DNA from: Podocnemis expansa
Lineage: Eukaryota; Chordata; Testudines; Podocnemididae
DNA length: 64,000 nucleotides
Reading direction: 5' to 3'
Assembly (NCBI GenBank): GCA_007922195.1
Contig: ML681971.1
Coordinates: 62,001-126,000 of the forward strand
Positions 55,303 to 64,000 of this stretch are shown here, one piece after another (positions within the stretch are counted from its first letter, which is position 1; the number at the start of each line of letters is the position of its first letter). The position numbers were made by a program, and so were the translations under genes. Below the pieces are notes generated by a model, which saw nothing but the letters and a program-made list of their open reading frames with translations, was not told the origin of the DNA and ran no database searches.

Positions 55303-58285
55303 CATAAACAAACCAACCATAGCACTTCTAAGCATTTCATCCACAGATCTCAAAGCAATCTACAAAGTAAACTGTGTAGAACACAAAGGCCTTCGTTTCT
55401 AAAAACATCCAGTGACTTCTGGTGTCTCAATTTTAGGGTCTCCAAGAAGAGAGGATTTAGAGGAACAAGATCTTCAGACAGCGGGTGCTCAACCCTTTCA
55501 GAAAAATTAGATGCCCAAACACAGGCACACCAAAAGCCACCAGCACCTTTTGAAATTTCCCGCCAAAGCAGTGAAATCACTTGCTGCAGATCACACACCA
55601 TGTCAGCGGCCAAGTCAGAAACAATCTCACCCCACTGACCCATGTTGCTTAGGTAGGCAAAACAGACACACCATGGGCAGCAGAAAGGCAAGCTTACCCC
55701 ACACAGCTTCTGCAGTGGGGAATGCTGAGGCTTTCGGAGAGGGCGGGACTTTAGCCTCATTTAATCTTTTTGAAATAATCTCTTTCTCTGCTATTTGGAA
55801 GGGCAAACCACTCAAGTAACTTGTCCTTAAGCAATAAGGAGCCATATCTCTGCCCAAGCACATCACTGATCTAATGCTGGCAGGAGAGGACTAACACCCA
55901 GGGGGCATAACAAAACCTGGGACTTGTGAGTCAAGCTCACTTGCTGCACAGGGCTTACTCGAAGAAGGGGTTTGTTTGCTGACAGCTTAAGGGATTTAAG
56001 TGAAGGATTAGCAGTGGCTTTGCTGATGAGAGAACTGTGGACGAACCCTCACAGTGACCTGTGCACTTGGGCAGAAGCTGTGGGGAAGAACCTAAGTGCC
56101 TGCTTTGCCCACTGAAAGGACATGGCCAGTAACATAAGCAGAGGCTGTTCTAACAGCAGCCTGCTGGGTCACGGTCACAGTCCCAGCCCTGAGAGGCAGC
56201 AAAGGGATGCCACATGGCAGGCTGTGTATATAGTGCCACAGCCCTGTACAGGCAAGAGAAACAAAGTCCTTGCCCTGAGGAATTTACAATTGACTTTGTA
56301 AGCAACAACAAAACCAGCAACAGGGCAGAATGCAAGGCAGAGGAGTTTGGGGTGGGGGTTCCTATTTTGCAAGAGAAGATGGCTTTTGGTTTGTTTACTT
56401 TTTGTTAGTTACCTTTTCTGAGTTCTCCCTTTCGGTCGTTCCCTCAGATCAAGTATGATTCACATTTGTTCCCCTTATCAAGAACGAGGCTGCCCAAAGT
56501 GTTTGCAAACTCACCAGGACCCATGCCACATTTGCAGCGGTCAGCTAAACCACGGACACAGACTTCAGCCAGTGACCATGCCCCCACATCAGTCCCACAC
56601 AGAACAGTGTGCAACTGGCCTGGTGCATTTTGGGAAATCACCTTCCTTTGAAGCATGAGATATCCGTTACTGCCAGAAGGTGACACGGGATTGGGTGACT
56701 CATCTAACCCAGCACATGGAGGAGCCAGGAGGTAAGGCAAGGCCAGGAGGAGCACCAGGCAGCATCTGTGTACCAGGAAATGGTGGTTTCTCCAGATTCA
56801 GTGGCTGATCCATTTCTGGTGGTAGAGACCTCCCATCTCCAGGTGCTAGGTTCTACTGTAACCACTCTAAAGATGGCACCTGCATCCTGCTTGTGTTAGA
56901 AGCTCTGAGTTTTATCTGCCACTTTAATACCTATCAGTGCTGATACAGCTTAACGGATTAATGGGGATTACTGAACACAGACTCACAAGCAGCAAGGGCT
57001 GGGCACTGGCAGGGAAAGGGGCACATGTCCCCTCATCCACTGCCATGGTTGGAGTCTTTCTATTAAACCACTGGAGTCCTAAGAGGGGAAAAAGCCAGGA
57101 GAACAGCTGGGAAAGGCAGCCCTCCACACAAACTGCAGCCTTGAAACACACAGGTCCCACTCTCGTTCCTATTACAACCAGTTTGAGCATCCCAGTAATG
57201 AAACTTATCAACCACCAAATGCCCCATGTGATTCCCTGGGTGACAGCAGAGAAACACCAGAAGCAGCATTCAAGCCCCACTCATGGTCATTCAGGGAAGA
57301 TGCAGTGTGACTCCAGGCAGGGAGAGTGCTCACCAAACCCTCCCACTGACACACCAGGAGAAGTTTTCCTGCTCCCAAGAGGGCAAAATCAAATACTGCC
57401 CAATGCCCAGAGAGCTGTTACCAAGAAACTCCCTACCACCCATGGATGTTTGGAGATCCTGGAAGGCTGCTAACAGCTGACAGTCAAGGCTGGGTCACAT
57501 ACAAGGCTGGGCAAGTTCCCTTGCCAACCCTTTCATAAAAGCAATCCCTCACTTCCAGCCCTGTGCTTTTCCAACAGGTCAAAAGCCACCAGGCAGAGGA
57601 GATCTATGGAGGTGAGAGAGGAGACTGCAATTACTCCATGAAAAAAACCACCCTCTTCCCAGTTATTCACCCAGTGACAATCCAGCTCTCAAGTGCAGCC
57701 ATCTCACAAGAGAACAGAATATCACAAGTCTTTCCGTGGCTGTGCACAGTTCACTACATGTGGCATCCTCACAGAACAGCATCTGGTCAGCACAGTCTGG
57801 GAGGGAATTTACCAAGGTGGCGGCTGGTCTGCTCTCTGGTGGCATTCCCAGAGTTTTATTGTAGATCTCAAGTAACAGGCTCTGGTCAGTCAGTGCAACC
57901 AGGATTTTATTCCATCCTCACTAGCCAAGAGAAATACAATTTGGTCTCACAGCACTGCCAATTTGCAGCTAATTGAAGCAATTCTCCCCAGCCCTTCCTC
58001 ACAGATATGTGTGGGAATGGCAGCCCATCCTGCATTTCTCTGCCATACCAAGAGTTGACAGTAACCGGCAGTAGGGATCACACAATCTAGAGACATGCTA
58101 CTAGATGACTCACATCCACCAGCAGGCATTTAGAGCAGTTGCCACTTGCTTGCAGTACACCAGAGCCAGGAAAGAGAGGAGCAACTTCTGAGCAAAATGC
58201 AATCTGTAGAGTAGACTAGAGCTCTGCTTGGTCCAAGACTATCTTTATCCTTTCTAATGTCATTATAGTTTGCAAGTCGCCTTTC
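55303..58285. other. Intronic sequence with a possible MIR
   Basis: No gene recognised. About 55540-55720 (GATCACACACCATGTCAGCG, GGCCAAGTCAGAAACAATCT) resembles a reverse MIR core, weakly. The remainder shows no repeat signature. Confidence 0.4.
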
Positions 58286-58519
58286 GTGTTTACTGTCACA
58301 GTTACTTACACACCCAATCTATTCACTTTACAACGAAAAATATGGAGTGTTTCCACCTGCCAGCCTAGCAAACTCCCTAGGGGCTTTGAGAGCCATCGAG
58401 GGTTCTGTCCATCTACTGTAGCACCTCCAGTAACAGAGGTTTCACACACTACAACAGTGAGACCTGTGCAATACCAGCTTTTTCTCTGGGCTTCCACAAA
58501 CATACACTATATGCATTGT

Positions 58520-59100
58520 CTTAGGGATGGGGGTTCCACAACCACTACCTTCACAAGGAGGAGACAGATGGTGGTTGTCAGGGACTACTAAGGGAGACAG
58601 AGTCATCCATCTGCTGTCCAAAACCAGAAACCTGAAAACCGTGCTACTTGCCTGGAGCTAGAATTCAAGCTGTGACAGAGTCCACCAAGACTCATCAAGC
58701 CTCAAATTGCTACCCCTTCCTATTTCTCCACATTGGTACCAATGATATTGCCAAGAATGACAACCTTGAGCAGCTCGCTGCAGACTATGTGGCTCTGGAA
58801 GGAAGGATAAAAGAGTCTGAGGCGCAAGCAGTATTCTCATCCACCCTCTCTGTTGAAGGAAAAGGCCCACCTAGGGACCACTAAATTGCAGAAGTAAATG
58901 CATGGTTATGCAGCTGGCGTCTGACAGACTGTTTTGGAGTTTTCAGCCATGAGATGTTGTTCCAAGAAGGACTAGTAGAAAGAGATGAGATCAACCTAAC
59001 AAAGAAAGAGAAGAGCCTCTTGGCAGACAGGCTTGATAACCTACTGAGGAGGGCTTTAAACAAGGTTTGCCAGGAGATGGAGACCTACGCCCAGAGGTAA
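58520..59100 (+). pseudogene. CR1 SGNH-esterase-like ORF remnant
   Basis: The frame 58648-58884 reads PGARIQAVTE, FLFLHIGTNDIAKNDNLEQ, ALEGRIKESEAQAVFSSTL and SVEGKGPPRD. HIGTND is block III of the SGNH/GDSL hydrolase fold that some CR1 lineages of reptiles and birds carry upstream of the endonuclease. Block I (family form GDSLL) falls just upstream where VVVVRDY-like sequence is decayed. The C-terminal CR1 part (EVNAWLC ... LLFQEGLVERDEINLTKK) continues after a stop to about 59100. The substrate of this CR1 esterase is not established. Confidence 0.75.
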
Positions 59101-59149
59101 ATAGGATACCAGGAGACACTACAAGGAAGAGAGTGAACAGGAGAGGCCT

Positions 59150-59700
59150 CCTGATTCATGCCAATTGCTCTGTTTTCTCAGCTAGTTATCTTAGGTGCTC
59201 GCACACAAACACAAGAAGCCTGGGAACCAGTGAAGAACTGAGTTCCAGCACAACCAAAGAACTATGACATGATTAGGATAACAGAGACTTAGAGGGATAA
59301 CACCCATGACTGGAACACTGTCATGGATGGGTATAAACTGTTCAGGAAGGCAAGGAGAAAAGGTGGAGGAGTTGCACTGTACATAAGAGCAATATGATTG
59401 CTCAGAAATGCACTATGTAACAGAGAAAAGCCCATTGAAAGTCTCTGGGTTAAGTTTAGAAACAAGAGCAACAAATGTGATGTTGTGGTGGGTGTTTGCT
59501 ATCCAATAAGAGACTGTGTTTCTCTTAGCTTGCTGCTCACAAACCAGGAAAAATTGGGAGGAGAAGCAGAAGTGGGTGGCAGCCTGAACGGCAGTGACCA
59601 CAAGATGGTCAAGTTCAGAATCCTGACAAAAGAAAGGAGAACAGCAGGATACAGACCCTGAATTTCAGAAATGCAGGCTTTGACTCTCTCAGGAAACTGA
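59150..59700 (+). pseudogene. CR1 endonuclease domain remnant
   Basis: Short frames show CSHTNTRSLG at the start (family form YTNAxSLxNK), RGGGVALYIRAI-like sequence at about 59350 in shifted frame, then EKPIESLWVKFRN, KCDVVVGVCYPI and GSLNGSDHKMVKFRIL (the SDH block, with catalytic His) at 59398-59661. About 300 bp between CYPI and SLLLTNQE (the part with the GDFN motif) are deleted, so the domain is internally shortened. Confidence 0.78.
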
Positions 59701-59899
59701 TAGCCAGGATCCCCTAGAAGGCTAATGTGAGGGTCAAGGGAGTCCAGGAGGGCTGGGTGTATTTTAAAAAAACCCTATAAAGGGGACAGGAGCAAATCAT
59801 CTCAATGTCCAGAAAAAGTAGCAAATAGGGCAGGCAACCAGCTTGGCTTCACAGAGCAATCTTTGATGAGCTTAAACACAACAAAGAAGCTTACAAGTT

Positions 59900-61600
59900 T
59901 TAACTTGGACAGGTGACTAATGAGGAGTATGAAAACATAGCTCAGGTCTGCAGGGTTGATATCTGGAAGGCCAAAGCACAACTGGAGTCGCATCTAGCAA
60001 GGGACACAAAGTGTAATGAGAAGGATTTCTACAAGTATGTTAGCAACAATGACGTGGTCAGGGAAATAGGGGTCCCTTTATATTATGGGGGAGGCAATCC
60101 AGTGACAAATGACTTGGTAAAAATTGAAGTACTCAATGCTTTTTTTGCCTCTGTCTTCACAGACAAGGTCAGTTCCCAGACTACCACACTGAGCAATGCA
60201 GAACGGGGAAGAGATGAGCGGCCTTCAGAGGCAAAAGAACAGGTTCTCGGCTTTTTAGAAAGTCTGGACACACACACGTCCATGGGGGTGGGTACAATGC
60301 ATCCGAAGCTTCTGAGGGAATTGATTGATGTGGTTTCAGAACCATTGGCCATAATCTCGGAAATCTCATAGGGATCGGGGGGAATGTCCTGGATGACTGG
60401 AAAAAGGCAAACATAGTGACCATATTTTAAAAAGGGAAAGAGGAGGATCTGGGGAACTATAGCCCATCAGCTTCACTTCAGTTTTGGAAAAATCATGAAG
60501 CAGGTCCTCAAGGAATCCATTCTGAAGTACTTGAAGGTGAAGAAGGTGATCAGGAACAGTCAGTATGGATTCATCAAGGACAAGTCACGCCTGACCAATC
60601 TGATTGCCTTCTGTGATGAAATAACTGGCTCTGTGGATGTGGAAAAAGCAGTGGACACGAGATAATTTGACTTTAGCAAAGCTCTTGATATGATCTTTCA
60701 CAGTATTCTTGCCAGAAAATTACAGAAGTATGGTTGAATGAATGGATTATAAGGTGGCCAGAAAGCTAGCCAGATCACTGGGCTCAACTGGTAGTGATCA
60801 ACAGCTCAACATCTAGTTGATAAATGGTATCAAGCATGGTGTTCATAGGGTTGGTTTTGTTAAAAATCCTCACTGATGATGTGGACTATGTGGTGGATTG
60901 CATCCTCAGCAAATCTGTGTATGAATCTAAACAGCTATAGGGAATGATAGATATGCTAGGGGGTTGAGATAGGATACAGAATGACCTAGAGAAGCTGAAG
61001 GATTAGGACAAAAGAAATCTCATGAGGTTCATCAAGGACAAGTGCAGAGTCCTGAACTTAGGACAGAAGAATCCAGTGCACAGCAACAGACTGTGACCAA
61101 CTGGCTAAACAGTAGTTCTGTGGAAAAGGACCTGGAGGGGTAAAGTGGAAAAAAAGCTGGATATGAGCCGTGTGCCCTTGCTGCCAAAAAGGCTGATGCC
61201 ACGCTGGACTGCACTCATAGGAGTACTGCCAGCAGGTCAAGGGAAATAGTTATTTCCCTCTATTCAGCACTGGTGAGGCCTCATCTGGTGTATTGTGTCT
61301 AGTTTAGGACCCCAGACTACAGAAAGAACATTGACAAATTGGAGAAAGTTTAGTGGAGAGCAATGAAAATTATTAGGGAGCAGAAGTACGATTTATGAGG
61401 AAATGTTGAGGGAACTGGGCTTATTTAGTCTGCACATGTGAAGACTGGGGATATTTGATAGCAGCCTTCAACTACTTGAAAGTGGCAGTTCCAAAGAAGA
61501 TGGAGTTAGGGTGTTCTCAGTGATCACAGAGAACAGAACTAGGAGCAATGGTCTCAAGTTGCAGTGCAATGAGTCTAAATTGGATATTAGGAAAACCTTT
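59900..61600 (+). pseudogene. CR1 reverse transcriptase remnant
   Basis: The frame 59913-60371 reads DIWKAKAQLESHLARDTK, EVLNAFFASVFTDKVSSQ and SMGVGTMHPKLLRELIDVV. After a frameshift come KKANIVTIF- and YSPSASLQFW-like text (about 60400-60500), then GNSQYGFIKDKS with LTNLIAFCDEIT (about 60555-60640). RT motif A is decayed to about FSKALDMIFHSILARKL (about 60675-60720), and motif C is not readable. The C-terminal part (PHLVYCV, about 61275) and the IRKTFFPR tail at about 61590 are still visible. Many stops; no function possible. Confidence 0.8.
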
Positions 61601-62111
61601 TTCCCTAGAGGATGGTGAAACACTGGAATGGGTTACTTGGGGAGCTGATAGCATGTCCATCCTGAGAGGTTTTTAAGGCTTGGCTTGACAAAGCCCTGGC
61701 TGGGATGGTTTAGATGCAGTTGGACTAGATCTCCTCCTAAGGTCACTTTCAACCCTAATCTTCCACAACACACCATTGAGAGTTAAGGCAAAAGAGGGAA
61801 TCAAATCCCACCATCCCAGTCTCAGTTGTGCCAATTGTGGAGGGCTATCAGAAGTGAAAAGCAATGTATTCATTTTTGGTCACTATAAGAACAACCAGAA
61901 AAGACAGACTGAAGGAGCAGAGGTACAGAGTAAGATGGATCCATTCAGACAATGATCCTCCAGAGTCAAGCTGAACTTGTTGAGGGGCAGTGCATAGACT
62001 ACAAGGTCCAGCTTGAAGAAATCCATGGTGATCTGAGCTATTTGTCAATTTGCTCAAGATGGAGCATAGCATCCTGGGACTTGTAGTTCTATGACTGTGC
62101 TGTAAACAGGA

Positions 62112-62242
62112 AAAACAAACAAGGAGTCCGTGGCACTTTTAAAGACCAACAAATTAATTTACTGGGATTTTCTCTCACAAAAGCTCATGTGATAAATAAA
62201 TCTGTTGGACTTTAAAAGTGCCACAGGACTTTCTGTTTATTT
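62112..62242. repeat. Penelope-type inverted-repeat tail
   Basis: AAACAAACAAGGAGTCCGTG-GCACTTTTAAAGACCAACA on the left is complemented by TGTTGGACTTTAAAAGTGCC-ACAGGACTTTCTGTTTATTT on the right, with AAAGCTCATGTGATAAATAA between. It repeats the 37932-38117 structure without any coding relic beside it. It continues to about 62280 with ACTACACTAACACAACTGGC-CCTTTGGAACTG, the outer end. Confidence 0.75.
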
Positions 62243-62403
62243 TGTTGAACTACACTAACACAACTGGCCCTTTGGAACTGCAAATGGGAGGCAGTCAGTC
62301 TTGGCAAGGTGAAAATGAAAGACCTCTGATATAGGCAAAGGCTGGGCACCACTCTTTAGAAGCTACTTACTTGAGGGCTGATTAACTTGACATGATCCTA
62401 GCC

Positions 62404-63146
62404 CAGGGATCAACAATGCAGGCTCAGTGAGCCAGCTATGGCTCCCTGGCAATCTCCTCTAGAGAGCCAGCTGTGCTCCAGGGACTCCTGACTGGCCACA
62501 GCATCATGGCCAAATCAGAGGTGCCGGGGGCACTCCCACCCTCCCACCACAACCACATGAGCCAGAAGCAGCCCCGTGACCGCACAGTGTCCCCTAGCAC
62601 TGGCAGGGGGTGTACGGACAGCACACACTCCTTCCTTCCCTCCACTGCCGGGGCAGAGCAGTGCTGCCCTGCCTATCCCCAGCCAGCCATCCCTCCCAAG
62701 AACAGCTGGTGGAGAGCTGCAGCTTGCAGAGGCAGGGACCTGGAATGGCCCACTCCGCAGACATCAGCCCGCTTTGACTTGGCCACTCCGGGCCTGAACA
62801 GAGGCCACCTCCCCACCAGGCCCTGGATCAGGCCCATTCAGTCCTGGAGTGGCCAGGTTGAAGCAGCCTGAACTCTGCGGAAGGGCCATTCCAGGGCCCT
62901 GCTTCTGCAAGCTGCAGCCCTCCACCAGCCACTCCTGGGAGGGACGGCTAGCTGGGGGTAGGTGGGGCAGCACTGCTCCACCCTGCCAGCAGAGGGAGGG
63001 ATGGAGGGAGCATGTGCCACCTGCACACACCCCCACCAGCGCTCGAGGCTGCAGCACAGTTGCTGGGCCAGCTTGGGCTCATGAGGTTGTAGTGGGAGGG
63101 TGGGGGGGGAAATGGCTCTTCTGCTGTTTCGGGTTGCCGACCCCTG
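62404..63146. mobile_element. 743-bp hAT, exact 8-bp duplication
   Basis: It begins CAGGGATCAACAATGCAGG and ends CGGGTTGCCGACCCCTG. The duplication TCCTAGCC is exact (62396-62403 and 63147-63154). It is a longer relative of the elements at 10097 and 32794. Two large inner segments (62690-62870 and the complement of 62760-62960) form an imperfect inverted repeat around GAACAGAGGCCACCTCCCCA, sharing CTGCAGCTTGCAGAGGCAGG-type sequence. Confidence 0.93.
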
Positions 63147-64000
63147 TCCTAGCCTGGAAACTATCCAATAGCTATCAAACAATGGGCAGGAAAGCCAGCC
63201 TTCATAGTGCTGTCTGGGCTGATGAATAGTATGCATGCAAGAGACTATGCTCCCAGTCATGAGACAGTGTCTAAGAGGGACGCAGGAGAGTAGAACAGAA
63301 CTTTGCATGGCTGATACAAACATTTTGCACCCAACGTTTTGCACCATCTGTTTCACAGAAATAGAAGATGAGAGACAGCATCAAAACTGGAAATATTTTC
63401 ATTTAAAACCACAAAAATTCCTAACAAGCATGCTAAACAGGTATCCGAATTCTGCTCCAGGAAAAATAAGTAGTATTTACCTCACAAATAACAAGTCAAT
63501 GCTGGGAAACTCCACTGGGCACTTGAGCAACTTTCCTTCCAATAACAATAAATTTCACATCAAAGCAGAGGCACAACCTCATTCCAGCACCGATCAATTT
63601 GCTTCTGGAAATTCCTGGCCTCAAAACAAAGTTATCAGACAGGGGCTCCCCATTAACCTGTTACATTAACCCTACTAGAAGCTCTGAGACAAACCATATG
63701 GTGAGACTATCCCTCCCCTCCCCTCCCCTCCCCATCCACTTTCTCCACAGCAGGCATACAGGCATCTCTCCTCGCAAAGGCTGTGTCTCAGTCTGCAGCT
63801 GTCTTAAAAGGGAGCACCGCCAGCACTTGCTGGAGTCCATGGTGGATGTTGGCACACGCACACCTCTGAAAAGTTTCAAAGGTGCCATTAAACACACCTG
63901 TCTAATAGCATCTTCCAGAGGTAACATTTCAAAAGGGATGAGTGAATATCCCGACTAGGGCTGAAGACTCCACTTGCCCTCTGTGGGCAATAAGTTTCCC
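63147..64000. other. Intronic sequence to the window edge
   Basis: It holds a (CCCCT)n short tandem at 63711-63733. No gene or transposon recognised. The A+T-rich part (63340-63560) shows no repeat signature. Confidence 0.5.

Larger units (their letters stand above)
58290..61770 (+). mobile_element. Old, nearly full-length CR1 LINE
   Basis: About 3.4 kb in plus orientation follow the whole CR1 coding order: an esterase-like domain (58520-59100), apurinic-type endonuclease (59150-59700), reverse transcriptase (59900-61600) and the short 3' end GATGCAGTTGGACTAGATCT-CCTCCTAAGGTCACTTTCAA (61712-61756). Stops and frameshifts are frequent throughout, much more than in the CR1 at 39.7-42.0 kb. The 5' limit is approximate. 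Plus strand, antisense to the host gene. Confidence 0.85.
247..64000 (-). other. ZNF609: Large intron upstream of the ZNF609 exon
   Basis: From the acceptor to the right edge I find no second exon. In particular no minus-strand open frame resembles the long N-terminal exon expected next upstream, which in mammals is the source of the circular RNA circ-ZNF609. All long open frames here are transposon-derived or low-complexity. The intron therefore continues past the window and exceeds 63.7 kb. It is filled by nested transposable elements separated by sequence without recognisable repeats. That it is one intron is inferred from the absence of exons, not shown directly. Confidence 0.72.

Noticed and set aside
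1..64000. CRISPR arrays, operons, riboswitches, replication origins or an endogenous virus with genes
   Set aside because: The DNA is a vertebrate intron. The only retrovirus-like parts are solitary LTRs without internal genes.

Overview
The window is vertebrate nuclear DNA, not microbial. It is almost entirely the interior of one large intron. The only host protein-coding sequence I can support is a 226-bp exon at its left edge (21-246, minus strand). It has consensus splice sites, and its 75 codons match from memory the zinc-finger protein 609 (ZNF609) segment containing [34 protein letters not shown] and [13 protein letters not shown]. No other ZNF609 exon is visible, so everything to the right (247-64000) reads as the intron upstream of that exon, which must exceed 63.7 kb. 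The repeat types point to a reptile of the turtle/archosaur side: CR1 LINEs with the ATTCTATG-type 3' tail, DIRS retrotransposons, Penelope-like elements, a Harbinger element with a Myb-like ORF, many non-autonomous hAT elements, and old MIR SINEs. A turtle is most likely and a crocodilian is the main alternative. No turtle tRNA-SINE was seen.

Layout. 0-5 kb: exon, one hAT, a putative conserved regulatory block at 3.2-3.4 kb and a MIR. 5-9 kb: old unassigned sequence, a Penelope tail and a CR1 3' end. 9.4-16.3 kb: a run of short hAT elements with clear 8-bp target duplications, one of them inside a CR1 tail and two in tandem sharing one duplication. 17-21.5 kb: CR1 and Penelope scraps and candidate conserved non-coding DNA. 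22.2-23.3 kb: a 1.1-kb hAT with a (GT)n tract. 25.3-31.1 kb: an essentially full-length DIRS retroelement on the minus strand. Its inverted termini and internal complementary region are preserved, but its genes carry stops and frameshifts and its catalytic residues are lost. 32.8-38.8 kb: hATs, a CR1 3'UTR and a Penelope-like element with a long inverted-repeat tail.

38.8-45.9 kb is a dense nest. One half is a hAT containing a CR1 that contains an LTR. The other is a Harbinger element (Myb-like ORF and transposase on opposite strands) containing a hAT that contains another copy of the same LTR. 46.8-50.6 kb: a hAT, a pair of 290-bp hATs in opposite orientation, and a third LTR copy with one of those hATs inside it. 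52.6-52.9 kb: a candidate conserved block. 54.3-55.3 kb: a MITE with a GC-rich hAT nested in its end. 58.3-61.8 kb: an old, nearly full-length CR1 with esterase, endonuclease and reverse-transcriptase remnants. 62.1-63.1 kb: a Penelope hairpin and a hAT.

No transposable element here looks able to code for active machinery. The host gene is transcribed right to left, so the DIRS and the 39.7-42.0 kb CR1 lie in its sense orientation. All family names are from pattern recognition without database search; boundaries without a target duplication are approximate.
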